DNA of 26,156 bases from Haplomitrium mnioides (GCA_049999725.1 JBNGIS010033856.1:1-26156); one strand, 5' to 3'; positions 10,327-21,968 are shown, counted from the stretch's first letter. Translations and numbers: made by a program. The notes: generated from the sequence alone by a model not told the origin.

Positions 10327-11037
10327 TCAAATCATTGTCAAAACTTTAATTCCATTAGAGCTTGCAAAGTTTTGAGTATTTTGTTCAAATGGTTGATGAT
10401 GTGATCGAGCTTTTGTAGTAGTAAGTAATGAGTCGTGCCACTCAGCTATGCGCATTGCTTTTTCTAATTGAGTAGGCTCTCTCATTGTAACTTTCATTCT
10501 TGTATGAGGTTTCAATCCCCGAAAAAAGCGGTTTAATGCTTCTTCTTCTCTTATATCAGGAATTTGCATAATTATATTCTAAAAATGTGCAACATAGCTT
10601 CTTATAGTACCAAGTTGCATCGATTTGGCCAATCAATCTCTTGCTACTTTTGAAGCATTTACAACCCTAGATCTTGAAATCACCACTTCTTTGAATTCAC
10701 ACCAAGAAACAATATGAGCAACAAATCCATGTTGTGCTTGTTCTATTTGATATCTCCACCAAGTCTTTGCAACTCCTTCCAATTGACTTGCCACAAATAG
10801 AATTTGTCGACCATCTTGTCTAGTGTTTGTAGCTTCAAAATATCGCTCACAATCAAATATAAAGTTCTCAGATTCACCACAAACCATCCTCTCATCATAT
10901 GATTCTGGCATTGGAAATCGGCTATAACTCTCTTCTTCTAAAAAAGTTGCTCTTTCTTTCATCCTTTCTTCTTAAATGCATGAAAGATGTTCAAGTTGTT
11001 GTTCCATTTCTTGAACTACCGCCTCTTGATTCTCCAT
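10327..11037 (-). pseudogene. Element B gag (Retrotrans_gag)
   Basis: The best start is the ATG at 11037-11035, 26 bp after the PBS. A Gln/Glu-rich, coiled-coil-prone N-terminus (MENQEAVVQEMEQQLEHL) is followed by a stop at 974-972 of the 10-kb block, then FIFDCERYFEATNT, FVASQLEGVAKTWWRYQIEQ and WCEFKEVV, the core of the plant retrotransposon gag domain. After stops near 10632 and 10590 the frame resumes with EEEALNRFFRGLKPHTRMKV. No CCHC knuckle is seen before the protease. Gag forms the virus-like particle in active relatives. Confidence 0.85.
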
Positions 11038-11063
11038 GTAACTCACCACAAAAAAAACCCGTA

Positions 11064-11075
11064 GCTCTGATACCA
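11064..11075 (-). promoter_or_regulatory. Primer-binding site, initiator Met-tRNA type
   Basis: The minus strand reads TGGTATCAGAGC, the exact plant PBS complementary to the 3' end of initiator Met-tRNA. It lies one base from the LTR end (..TTTTACA) and 26 bp ahead of the gag ATG, which fixes the 5' end of element B. Confidence 0.92.
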
Positions 11076-11076
11076 A

Positions 11077-11490
11077 TGTAAAAGAACTCAAAGATCAATT
11101 CCAAATGAGTAAGAACTCATAGTGAACTCTAATAGAGTTCTTCAACCAAATGCCAATAAGGTAAGCAAAAGCCAAGCAACCAAAAAAGCCAAGTGATTCA
11201 AGAAGAACTTTTGAATGAGGGGTGCAGCTATGAAGCTCTTTTATTTATATAAGAGAAGAGGGTATCATCTCTCTTTCTTCACTTACAAGTCACTTCCAAT
11301 TTTAACCCTAAATTGATCACTTAAAAGTCACCTCTAATTTTAATCTTAAAACTCTAAAAGTGACTTCGAAGGCAAATAATCTAATCTCAACCCTAAAAGT
11401 GACCCCTATCACTTCCTTCACTCCTCTATATTTTCTTATAAATAACACACATCATGCTTGTACTATTACAATTAATAACAAATTGATGAA
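11077..11490 (-). repeat. 5' LTR of element B (right end approximate)
   Basis: The 3' terminus, ..TTTTACA in minus sense, abuts the PBS at 11077. A TATA box (CTTATATAAATAAAAG in minus sense) lies near 11243-11258, so transcription toward gag would start near 11215-11220. The upstream U3 contains repeated AAAGTGAC/AAGTCAC motifs on the + strand (about 11287-11410). The far end is uncertain because no partner LTR is present; TGTTAT near 11480 is one candidate. Confidence 0.6.
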
Positions 11491-11679
11491 AAATTTTACC
11501 TCTTACAAACATCTCAACCAAGTACTATGAGAGAAAGAAGGTCAAGGAAATTGAGAAGCAAAGCAAACATCAAGAACATTAAATAAGATTTCAATTATTC
11601 CTATTAAATATCAAACGTCTATGTTGCAACTTCTTGCTCTACAAAGCTCAAGGGATCTTGAATATTTTCACAAGACCAA

Positions 11680-12340
11680 GGATGATCCAAGTTCATGGAA
11701 CAAAGATAGAGTCTATAAATAACAATGGAAAGTAGAGTCTTGTTGATCTACCAAAAATTGACAAGAGAATTTAATTCAAATAGATATATAAACCTAAACT
11801 TAAATCAAGAGGTTTGGTTAAAAATAATTTTGATTATAGAAATACCTTTTCACCACTATCAAAGTGGACCACAATCATGAAAATATTTTACTTTGTACTC
11901 ACTATAAGTGAGACATTCATCTAATGGATGTAAAATCCGGATTCTTCAATGGTATGTTCAAGAAAGAAGTGTATATATGGCAACTAGAAGCCTTTGTTGC
12001 ATCATATAAGAAGAAACACTTGTGAAATGATGTTGCTCCAATCCAATTAAGGCAACATCGGCTCAATCCAAACTTCTCTTTAAAAGTAATTATGTTAGCT
12101 TATAAATTCTATATATGGGCCAAAACAAGCACTGAGATCTTGGTACTCAAAGATTGATAAGTTCTTTTTTTAGTCAAAGAGATGAGGAGATTTGACTTTG
12201 ATCTAAATATGCATATTATAAAGAATAGAAGTGTTGAGATCCTCATTATTCTTTATATTGGTAAGCTACTTATCAAATTGTACAATAAAAAGATGATACT
12301 ACATATGAGAGGCTATATTTTGCGTAAATCTTATGTTGGA
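11680..12340 (+). pseudogene. Ty1/copia integrase-RT remnant
   Basis: Translation gives DDPSSWNKD, SLVDLPK, IYKPKLKSRG and FDYRNTFSPLSKWTTI, then after a frameshift near 11905 DIHLMDVKSGFFNGMFKKEVYI and QLEAFVA. These match copia RT blocks in order (DLPKGK, KARLVAKG, TFAPV, HQMDVKTAFLNG, EEVYMEQPEGF). The last part (12182-12388) has DILI-like VEILIILYIGKLL where the family has YVDDLL, so the active site is lost. Stops replace Trp in the WIYK block. It starts close to the B LTR and has no visible ends of its own. Confidence 0.75.
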
Positions 12341-12344
12341 ATTT

Positions 12345-15300
12345 CAACTCAAAAACTCATATCTCATGATCTTTATAGCATACTTTAAAATAGAAGAACA
12401 AAACAATTTTATATGCACTATAAATTCAAGAAACAAAACCTTGATAATCATGTACGTCTCCAATGTTATCTCTAGACATATGATTCTATGCCAAATCACG
12501 TGAAAAGAGTGTACGCACAAACAAATATGTGAATTTCCATGCACAGTATGAAGGCTAATTGTACTAGTTTGAAGTAGCCTTCAAGCTTGTGCCTGGTTTT
12601 GTATATGGTGATTTCTTTGCCTCTTGTATCTACTAAAGTCCACCATTGAACCACTACGATTAGTTGCAAGATTCTGGCTCCTATTGCATGCATCCTACAT
12701 ACAAACCATGTGCACTCTAAAACATTTATCATCACACTACTTACAACATGCATGAAATATATACAATACAAAAAATGACCATATATAAAAAAACTTATAT
12801 ATATGATTTTCTCTAAAAGCCTATATCATAGTAGTCATCTTCATTGTTACTATCTTTTATAGTGTAATCATTATTCATTGCATCATCTCTTACTACCACA
12901 TGAGCAGCCTCCTCCAAACTCAACGTAGCTTGGAGTTGCTAAGCCTTGTGCTAGATAGCATATGGATCATTATCTTGGATGAGTGATCAACATTTTGGAG
13001 AGATATGCCCATGAACCTACTAGTTTGTAAGACTACATATCAAATTATATATCTAGATAATGCACATTCATAAGTAGAAATGTCCAATACATATGCATCT
13101 AATGCTTGATAATATTTTGTTAAAATACCATAAAGTATATTAAAGTTTTCTTATCATCTCATCATGCTACTTATAGTCCCTCAATTACAAAGTCTGACTT
13201 CTCTTCCTCTATTATCTTCAAAAAACAATTGGAAAACTTTCTACCTTTAATAATCATATGCAACTTTTTCATTAGTTTTTGGTAGCTACTAGCCTACCTT
13301 GTGTGTAAGAATGCTCTTGGCTAGGATCTTGCATGCCATCTTCAATCATAGGCTGCCATTGATTTTGGAAAGTTGGATCTTGGAGCTAAAGAAGAAATAC
13401 ATGTACTATGTAAGTACTAAGAAACCAACTTAGCTAGTAAACACAACCATTGGAAAAAGATTTCAATATACAACATTGTGTCCAATGCACAAAAAATTTT
13501 TGTGTCTCAACTTCTATGAGATGAGAGTGAGTAGCTCAAGTCTCATCACCTCTTGAAGTCATCCAAACCACTTTCAATAGAAGTGCTTGTTGTTCTTGTT
13601 GATTTTTTGCATATACAAAGGTATATTAAAGAAACTAATATGCTCACCACTTTCAAGCATTTCTTGCACCCTCCTTACAATCTCTAAAAATGTCTCAAGA
13701 GAGGTGGTGGCTCACTATATATGAAGAAGGTGGTAGGGTAAAGACATAATGTATAAGTACCACAAAATTTCCAATATGGTGCTCTTAGGTGTTTGTAATT
13801 CCTTGTTGGTCACTAAATGCAATGTTGATACTCTCTTCTATGTCTTAACTAGTCACATCATGTTGTAGCAAGTTGTAGCACTGCATAATAGATTACAAAC
13901 ACAAGTTAAAGAAGTGGCACACAAAGAGATTTCAAAACCTAGAAGGTAAGAGATGTTCAACGAGACACTCTCCCTTCTTTATATACTCAATAGAAAACAA
14001 CTCACTTACATAGGTGGAGGAACCTTATTGGTTCTTTTTTCTAACCTTTTCTAGTTTGACCACCCTTTAATTTTATTCTTCTTCTACTACATGTTCTTAT
14101 TTTAGAGCCTTTAATCTCTATTTAGTTCTTCTTTTGCAATATGTTTAGTCTTAAAAGCTATTTGTTTTTCTTTATTTTTCTGCTTCACATGTTCTTATCC
14201 TCTTCTAAAGTGGTTCTTCTAGACTTTTATTTCATTTTAATTTATTGACTTTCTCTCCTTTTTCCATTTGTAATTCTCCCTATAGTAGCAATTGTTTTTG
14301 ATACTCTAACTTAGTTACTAGAGTAATTTTTTAGATATAACATTCTCTACATCTTACTTTATTTGCAGTCATTTCTTACTAAAATTGATACCCACGACGA
14401 TCTTCCCCTCGTTTAATAGACAACATCCTAGTTGCAAGTAAGAGAACTCTCCAAAAAAATAAACTAGAGGAGATGCATTGATCTAATTCTTGAAGGGTTC
14501 TTAAGTGGATTTGTAAAAAGGGTTGCCTTTCCAACAAACAAAATATTCAACAAATTTTCAATGACCACAATGATGAGAAGATTTTTTCAAGAGTTGTTCA
14601 ACTTCAAACTATTCATAGTAATTGATAAGCTCAAGTGGTGGAGAGGGTACTTGTGTAAAAGTGAAGGTGGTAGAGCAAGTTACAAAAGCACATAGTGAAA
14701 AGATATGAAAATCATGATGAACCTGCATATGAGAAGGGAAAACCAAGAAATATGCTACTTTGCTGGTGTGAGCAAAAATAGAAAAAGGTCCAATGAAGTA
14801 GAGGTTAAGCTAACAAGAGCAAAGCAAAGAAAGATTGATGGTGGAGAGTAAGATTTGGTTGCCTACAGCAAAGTTCACCTCATGTGGATGAGCATTAGCG
14901 TACTGTGTAGTGATTGCAAAACAATATTGTTTTGGCACTTTTTTTGTTGGAAAATTGAATGCTTGGTGTTAACGACAATAGACTCTTGGAGGTTAGTGGT
15001 GATGCAAAGTTAAGACTAGAGAGTGTGGTCAGATGCTCACCATACATTGAAAAGAAAGTGGGATGCATGTCGTTTGAACTAGTTGTGTAATAGAACAAAC
15101 ATGATGTTGTGCTATTTATAAAAAAAAAGAGGAGTGAAGAAAATGGAAGTAGAATGACACCTTCTTCTCAAGTATTAATAAAAGGACTTTATTGCCCAAC
15201 TCCTCATTCCAAAATTCCTCTCAATTTGTTTGAGCTTTTGCTTGTGTCTTCTTTATAGGATTGCTTTTCTTGACATTTCTTGGTTGTTTGCCATATTGGT

Positions 15301-16495
15301 GTTTGGATTGCCTTTTCTGACATTTGGTTAGTTGCTATACACAAAGAAGGTAGGAAATAGACAACGACATAAACAAGTAAGAGCATCCAAACAAATGACA
15401 TTGGCATCAACAAAATATTAGAAAACATGAAGTTAGTACCAACAAACCGCATTTGGTTGAGTCTAGCAATTTTTTGTTTTCAGATTGTCGATATATTTGA
15501 AGTAGTTTGGACATCTTTTCTTTAGTGTTGAAAATTCAAAGTAAAGGGGAAATTGTATTCTATTTGAGTTTGTTTTGTAAGACAACAAAGTTCATTATAG
15601 ATCAAACTCTCACCAATTATGGTTCAAAGAATAAATGAGGTCTATTTGGAGTTGGCAATTCAAAGGCATATCATAAATTGATCAAGTGCAACATGCTATC
15701 TAGCTAGAGGTCTTCGATTGGTTGGTAGCATTTTTTTGTCTTTTCTTGTTCTTGATTTCTTTTAGGATAAGAAAAACTTTTACAACAACTACAAGAAAAG
15801 GTATAAAAAGGCTTCTTAGCCTTGGAGTTTTTAGGCAGCTCTCTTGGAGTTGACCAGTGTCATTTTTCATAAATGGAGAAGCATGGTATTGTGTAAGCTT
15901 GGATCCAGCAATGAGGTTCCCAGTCAAGTATATCTTCAGGTTGCAAAGCCAAATTAAGGAGCAATATGGTTGCTAGTGATTTGTTGAGCTTGCAAGGCAG
16001 CTATAGAGTAGCAATGGGGGCATAGCAGTATATAGGAAAAATTGTGGGACATTTTTTCATGTGGTGATGTGTGGCTATTGAAAGAATACTCAATCTACAA
16101 AACTCAAGAGAGGTGGAAGCTAGGTGATGGATTTTGGAATGATGGAAGGCACAAAAAGAATACTACATACATGAATCAAGGGTTTGACAAGTGATGGGGG
16201 CCTTGTAGTTGCTTGAGATTACAAGAAGGAAAGGAGAGGTCAATATGCACAATGGTCATGAGCAAGAAAGGAGACTTGGAAAGTCTGCTACTGATTCAAG
16301 GTGAAATTGTTGAAGAAGGGCTCAGATTTGCTAGACTCAACAAAGGAGAAGAATCGGTAGTGAGGTCTGCAGAATGCAAAAAATAGTAATGAGGGAATAA
16401 GTAATCACTATTTAAACATGGCAGATTATATGGAGGATGCTCGTATTTGAGGCAAATAATCTCTTTGTCAATCATCAACTTCTCTTTATTACTTT
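12345..16495. other. AT-rich DNA without a recognisable gene
   Basis: About 4.1 kb with stop codons in all frames every few tens of codons. I see no domain, tRNA, rRNA or LTR pair. A minus-strand stretch at about 12815-12925 reads as a plausible acidic C-terminal tail (LQATLSLEEAAHVVVRDD ... NNEDDYYDI) but cannot be assigned. A TTATATAC TATA-like site lies near 13980. It may be old transposon DNA, perhaps outer parts of the element holding the DUF7869-like relic. Confidence 0.5.
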
Positions 16496-16499
16496 TGAG

Positions 16500-17390
16500 A
16501 TCATTTGGTTTCAGAATATGCTATAAGAGAAATCATCATTGAACTTAAAATTTCTCTATTCACTTCAAGTAGGCATTTGAGTTGACAAATACCATCAAAT
16601 TGTAGCCAAAATTCATCTGTTGAAAATTGTTTGCTCTAAATCTTTGCATTGGAATCATTCAACTAGAACTTGAATTGTTGATTAAAGGTAATGTCATGTA
16701 TTCGTTTAACCACAGAGGGATGTTGTTGTAGAAAACTTTAAAAATCCCAAGTTTCCATAAAAAAAGTTACTTGTTGTTTAGGATTAGAAGACAATTGTAG
16801 CGCCTCGCTAAGACTCGTAATCATGAAAGCTTTGACACATTTCAAATGTTTCAAAAATCTGCTGAACATTTGATGGATTTGATCATGAGTATGACCAACC
16901 ATGAGAAATCCCACCTCAAATTTTCAGAAAACATTCTTGGAAATAAGAAGACTAAGATATCCAACTAAGATAGAATTCTTATTTTCTCGTGTTGTTTTGT
17001 CCAACTAGAGATACAAAGTTGGAGGTAGTAGCCTTTCAAAGTCACATAATATTCTATTGAGCATTGTAATTGTCAAATTGGAGTCGCCTCTCAAGTTTAC
17101 GTAGGTCCAAAAAGAACCTTGAAGAAAGAGCATAATTGAAAATTAAGGCACCAACTACATGGACATCCACCAAACAATCTTTATCAATGTTTTTTTGGTG
17201 GCAAAAGCCAATGTGGAATAGCTATTTTCTTCCTATCCATTTCATTGATAACAAGTCCCAAGTATTTTTTATCGTTGGCATAATATTTTCTTGAATGGTT
17301 TGCAAGTTTTGCTCTTTCTTTCATTTGTTGGCCATGATGAAGAAACAATTGGCGATTATATTTAACTGCAACATCACAAAACACCAAAGA
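16500..17390 (-). pseudogene. DUF7869-like protein relic
   Basis: On the minus strand: KYNRQLFLHHGQQMKERAKL then KYLGLVINEMDRKKIAIPHW (about 17266-17205), a usual ..IDGMDQ.K..LPH.. block; VDVHVVGAL (about 17170-17140); WTYVNLRGDSNLTITML (17109-17059); LYL.LDKTTRENKN (to about 16984), YLSLLISKNVF and VGHTHDQIHQMFSRF (16899-16855). These blocks, in this order, characterise a large uncharacterised eukaryotic family I know as DUF7869, with hallmark VGHTHEDID. There are stops (e.g. 17007-17005) and at least two frameshifts (near 17185 and 17120). C-terminal traces (QQFKF, STDEFW) reach about 16560. The function is unknown; multicopy occurrence suggests a mobile-element link, which is inference. 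Confidence 0.7.
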
Positions 17391-18901
17391 GATAAAATTA
17401 GCTCAATTAAACATGTATTGATGTTTTGAACTTCAGAAGAAGACCTCATGTGCTCAAAATATTCAAGTTAGCTTCAACAAATGTTTGAATTGGTAAAGGT
17501 GAAAATTTATAAAAAGGTTAAAAATAAACGTAAGTTAATTTTAATATAGGGGGTTTTGAAAAAAAATTCACAATAAGTACTTGTCTTTGATATGAAATAA
17601 TCAAAAGTTTCTAGAGGAGAAAAACAAGATTTGTGTACAATAGGTCACGAATTGAAACTTCAATTTCAAAGGTAGTTTGGACTCTTTGTTTCCAATGGAT
17701 TAAAAAAATAACAACAAATCCTATGGGCGCATAGGATCAGTAGAAATAATAACTGATCGTATGTGCACATAGGACTAAAAGCAACAACATCAATATCTTG
17801 GCTTGCTTTGACTGTTGTTGTGACTAGATTTGAAAGAAGCAAGAACAAAGCCTATGCATTCATAGGATTTGCAAACAACAAAAATGACTCTTGATATTGT
17901 TTATCTAGCAACGAGCTCTTGATTCAAACCAACAATAGCAAAACTCGATGCAAAGTTAAGTTCACAACCAACAATCACATCTATTTCCTCGCTTTATTTG
18001 ATTCTTGATATGGTTTGGATTCAAACTAAAAGCAACAGACCTTATGCAAGCATATACTATATTCTCACAACTCAAATTACTAAGGTTTATTTGACTCAAA
18101 TCTTGTTTGTTGAACAACTTAACAAAACAAATATCTTTTGATACTAAGTTGAGAAAACACAACATCTCTAGAAGTAAGCTCTGAGTCTCGTAAAAAGAGC
18201 ATCGAATAACCATAGGTTTCATAAGAGAAAAATTTTGTTACCTTTGTTGGACTCGAAGACAGATTCTTCTTGCAATGATTTTATTTCTTTACATGTTTCA
18301 CAAACAATAAATCTATTGCGTTTTGGAATTTTAACATTTGGAAAATTAGTTGTCTAATGTTTTGTAGAACCAAAAAAACTAAGAATGCAAATGAGATCTT
18401 TCTCTTTCAAATAAGTGTGTAGTAGTTATAAACTTCTCATTTTGTAAAATTATTGGACAAGTTGTAAACTTTGTAAGTGGGCATTCTCTCACAGTGTCCC
18501 TAAAAAAAACTTTCCATCCATTCACGCACAAATACTCATTGAGCAGATAATTCTCTATTTCCAAAATTGCCTCTAAGATATGTGTTTTTGAGATTCTAAA
18601 TCCTTTGGATTCTATCATTCCCTACTCAAAATATTAATTTCAAGGCTCTTCTACAAACAATGATACCACTAGGTACAGTGAATCAATTGTCAACATCAGA
18701 GTCTTTTCTTAGTATTTCCCACTGCAATGTGATATTTCTTGATTCTTCATGCTTTGTCAAAAATACGTTTCTCTCACAATTTTCAAAAAGTTTGTCTTAC
18801 ACAACCACAAACATTTATTTTGATAACATGAAATTCTGCTCAATTTCAAAATTATATTGGATAGAGCTTTTTCTTCACAAAGCTCTCATCATGATGGACT
18901 T
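17391..18901. other. AT-rich flank with scattered palindromes, no gene
   Basis: AT-rich sequence upstream (minus sense) of the DUF7869-like relic. Two minus-strand frames of 79 and 86 residues (18618-18379 and 18222-17962) have no recognisable domain; they might be decayed N-terminal exons but I cannot support that. It ends at the LTR of element C at 18902. Confidence 0.45.
17718..17870. repeat. Three palindromes of the CCTATG-N-CATAGG type
   Basis: ATCCTATGGGCGCATAGGAT (17718-17737), CGTATGTGCACATAGG (17758-17773) and CCTATGCATTCATAGG (17851-17866), plus a decayed CTTATGCAAGCATAT at about 18041. The arms match the cores of the 52-bp repeat near 620-870, but spacing is irregular and the flanks differ. 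Confidence 0.6.
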
Positions 18902-19900
18902 TGTCGTTCCCCTGTTTGAGGCCTTAACGTTTTCAGGCCCCGTTTCGATGCAGGGGAGGACAGGTTTCACAGGCTTTGGGGTTCTTTTCTGAGATGGCCC
19001 CTTGCCAGTTACCACTTTCAGACCTTAAGGACTCTTCTTCTTCTTACAGGCATGTTGTGCTTCTCTCACTCTTCTTCTTTACACACTTAAGTCAGCCATT
19101 CATACCATACACACAGGTCCACATCCATAACACCTAGCTAGCTTTGTGCGATTCTTCCTCTTTATTCTTAGGACCCAATGACTTAGGCCTTGTCACCTTA
19201 TTTGTGCTTGGGCAGAATGGTGATGGTGACCTGCACAGCTGAACACACAACAGCTCTGGACTCCCCCTTTCAGGGTGGTCACAGGTCTGATACAACTATT
19301 CCTAACTATCCTAAGCTGCACTAATTCCTAACTATGCAAATAGAATCAGGAACAGAGAGCCTTTACCCCCAGCAAACCAGACTTGTGTCAAGGGATTGGA
19401 CTCCCTCTTCAAGTGTGTTCCCAGGGTATGCTCAGCTGATCTGATGTCCAATAATCTAGTAACTCAAAGGGACACACATGCGGAAAGGAAATCTAACTAA
19501 ACATATATAAACAACACATATGTACAATATATGCAAGAGAAAACAGAGTCCTTGAAGACCCTATGAAATTCTAACCATATATACTTCCCTTGTGAATCTC
19601 GCTGCCTTACAACTGCAGCCAAGCAACCCACACACCCTCCACTCCAGATAGTTTTTTTAACTTCCCTCGCGAGAAGCCCTGCTTTTACTTCCTCAAGCTA
19701 AGAAGAGAGTTTCTTTTTCTTCCACCTCTAAAAGACAGCTTTACCAGCTGCCGGTAGCCCACTCCACCCTCGAGCCTCGACAGGTCTTACTACGCCCAGT
19801 GCACCGGCACTGGCACAGCACCCCCCTCTCAGCTCCACTTGAGAATTAACACACCAGAGTGTTCTCCGAACACTCTGGGTTGATGCGCTTGCACAAGGAA

Positions 19901-20485
19901 ATGCCGAGAGACTCCCAGCTCACTACCAGGTAGCCTCTCTTTAGTTCTTGGCCGACCAAAAACTCCTTTCGAGCTATCGTATCAGTAACCCTCCGCTCTG
20001 GTCCATCGGCAAGGACGAGTTCACTTGGATTGCCCGAGCATCCAGAGCTCACTACTCATGCAACACTCGGCGCCCTTCCAGTCCACCTCCGAATCCCCAT
20101 GGCCCCCTGGAGCTAGTACCCCTGCTTCACGTAGCCTTCAATTGAGTATCACCTTGCCTTACCATGCGAAATCCCCTTTCTTGCTATCGCTGTCACCCCG
20201 CAATGGCCCGTGAAACGCCGAGACGACCCCCAGCTCACTACCAAGCAGCCTCTCCTTAGTTCTCGGCCGACCAAAAACCCCTTCCGAGCTATTGTATCAG
20301 TAACCCTCCACTCTGGTCCACCGGCAAAGACGAGTTCACTTGGATCGCCCGAGCATCCAGAGCTCACTACTCATGCAACACTCGGCGCCCCTCCAGTCCA
20401 CCTCCGAATCCCCCTGGCCCCTTGGAGCTAGTATCCCTACTTCACGTAACCTTCAATTGAGTATCGCCTTGCCTTATCATGCGCG
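19901..20485. repeat. 315-bp tandem duplication within the C LTR
   Basis: Unit 1 (from about 19901, CAGCTCACTACC at 19916) and unit 2 (from about 20216, the same block at 20231) are 315 bp apart. They share long blocks such as GAGTTCACTTGGAT, CCGAGCATCCAGAGC and CACGTAGCCTTCAATTGAG. The partner LTR has the same duplication with the same 315-bp offset (25587 and 25902), so it predates insertion of this copy. Confidence 0.85.
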
Positions 20486-20899
20486 AATCGCGAGCCCCGC
20501 AACGCTATAACTCCAACAATTGCCCGTGCATCAACCCGAATGAATTCAAAGACAAGCGATATATACTTCCCTCGCTCGTTGCCCTCTGACACCAGATCCG
20601 ATGAATAGTCATTATTGCCGTTGGCTCGAAACAGGGGACGACGACGCGTGGCTTCATTGTTAGGTAATCCCGTTACCACGGGATGGGAAGAAGCGTCGCG
20701 TGTCCAGCAGTTGGTCGAAGAAAATACGAGGACAACGGTAACTTGGAAGAAGAGCCACGAGGAATCTTGCGGGGAGAGATTTCGCAGTATCCCGTAGAAC
20801 TAGGTCCGAAGAGGCCTTCGGAGTCGACTTCCGAAGTGCCCCATGGAACCAGCTCCAAGGAATCTCCTTAGATCCCCCCGTAGATGCTTCTCTCTCCTC

Positions 20900-21240
20900 C
20901 TTGCGCCACGTCGTCCGCTGCACCGCCATCCGACGCCGCCCCGCAGGGGGGTAGGACGACCGCCGCGCTGACTTCTCCTTCCGTAGTTGACTCGTACGCT
21001 TCCCGAGGTCAAGTGAACTCCTCTCTAAGCGCCGCGTGTCCCGTGAAATGCCTCGGGGTCCCTGAGGTCGCCACGTCTTCCGAAGGGCGCCGTCCGACGC
21101 CGCCTCGCAAAGGGGTAGACGGACCGTCGCGCGGCCCCTTCTTCCAAAGTTGACCTTCGAAAACACCTCCCGGCTCCTCAGCATGCCACGTCTCCGAAGC
21201 CCTCCCGCGGACTCCCTACGCTCGTCACGTCATCCGTAGA
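20900..21240 (-). promoter_or_regulatory. GC-rich repeats with ACGTGGC (ABRE-like) motifs
   Basis: In element-sense (minus) orientation GACGTGGC occurs at 20905-20912, 21070-21077 and 21185-21192, with GACGTGAC at 21226. The first two lie in an imperfect direct repeat about 164-165 bp apart that also shares TCCGACGCCGCC. ACGTGGC is the core of plant ABA-response elements bound by bZIP factors. The location fits the U3 part of the LTR. Regulation is inference; the motif recurrence is seen. Confidence 0.45.
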
Positions 21241-21968
21241 GCCGCCGCGGACTTCCTCTGCTCGCCGAATAAGAATAGTGGCGATATTGTCGTTTCAACG
21301 TACCTTCAAAGTAAGAACTGCTTGCTTGCTCGAGGCTAGCTTCGTTAACACTTTGGGAAGCTCGCTATAAGAACTACTAGGCCCTTTCGGACCATTCGCC
21401 CCTTTCAAACTTTCCGCCGCACCCCGTCGAACTTTTACCTTCTGGATGCCGAAGTGGCAAAGTGTCACCCTTTTGGCGCCGGCAGCTCCTCCGTCGGTCG
21501 CACCGGCGTTTGCTTCGTTTTTCGGCAGCCCTTATCTTGCTTGCCGGTTTGTCGATATATTATCATTCTGCCATGCCCTTCGTTTCCCTCCACCGAATAG
21601 GCGCCATATCGCCCTTCTGGCTCAGGCTTCTTCCCGTTGGACGGTCTGCGCTGGGTCACTGCTTCGCCACTGATGCGCGTCGTTCGAACCGGTTTGCCGA
21701 CAAGTCGTCTTTTCGCCTTCACTAGCTCTCATTCGGTCAGATCAGGGATCAGTCCCTCTTTTGGCTCTCCTCTGTGTTTCCTCTTTGGCGAATCTGCGCT
21801 AGGTCTCCCCTTCGGCTTCCGCGCTCCTCCTCCTCTCGGATCTGCGATAGATTGCCCTTCCAGCACTCTCCCGATTTCCTTCGGCCAGGCCCGCGATAAG
21901 TCTGTGTTTCGGGCCCCTTTCCTTGCTCCCCTATTGGGTTCCTCGTGGATCCCTCTTAACCAAGTTCC

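Larger units (their letters stand above)
7257..11490 (-). mobile_element. Element B: degenerate Ty3/gypsy LTR retrotransposon
   Basis: On the minus strand the order is 5' LTR (from about 11490 down to 11077), PBS (11064-11075), gag, protease, RT, RNase H, integrase. Gag, protease and RT lie in one frame from 11037 to about 9118, so the ancestor made a single Gag-Pol. The copy has many stops, frameshifts near 9130 and 7600, and lost catalytic residues. The 3' LTR and polypurine tract were not found. The tRNA-iMet primer type and the AYNN and DKVML blocks after the integrase core suit a chromovirus-like gypsy, though no chromodomain is visible. Confidence 0.82.

Noticed and set aside
11041-11076. 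Plus-strand coding region near 10899-11081
   Set aside because: It is antisense to the gag start and PBS of element B.
15204-15452. 82-residue minus-strand frame with a hydrophobic stretch
   Set aside because: Hydrophobicity follows AT-rich codons; no context, partner exon or homology that I recognise.
18379-18618. Minus-strand 79-residue frame as an N-terminal exon of the DUF7869-like gene
   Set aside because: It lies over 1 kb upstream and lacks any family block I know; splice sites cannot be established by eye.
20660-21184. 174-residue minus-strand open frame in the GC-rich block
   Set aside because: High GC lowers stop frequency; overlapping frames on both strands are equally open. Arg/Ser-rich composition follows base content, with no domain, and it lies in the inferred LTR.
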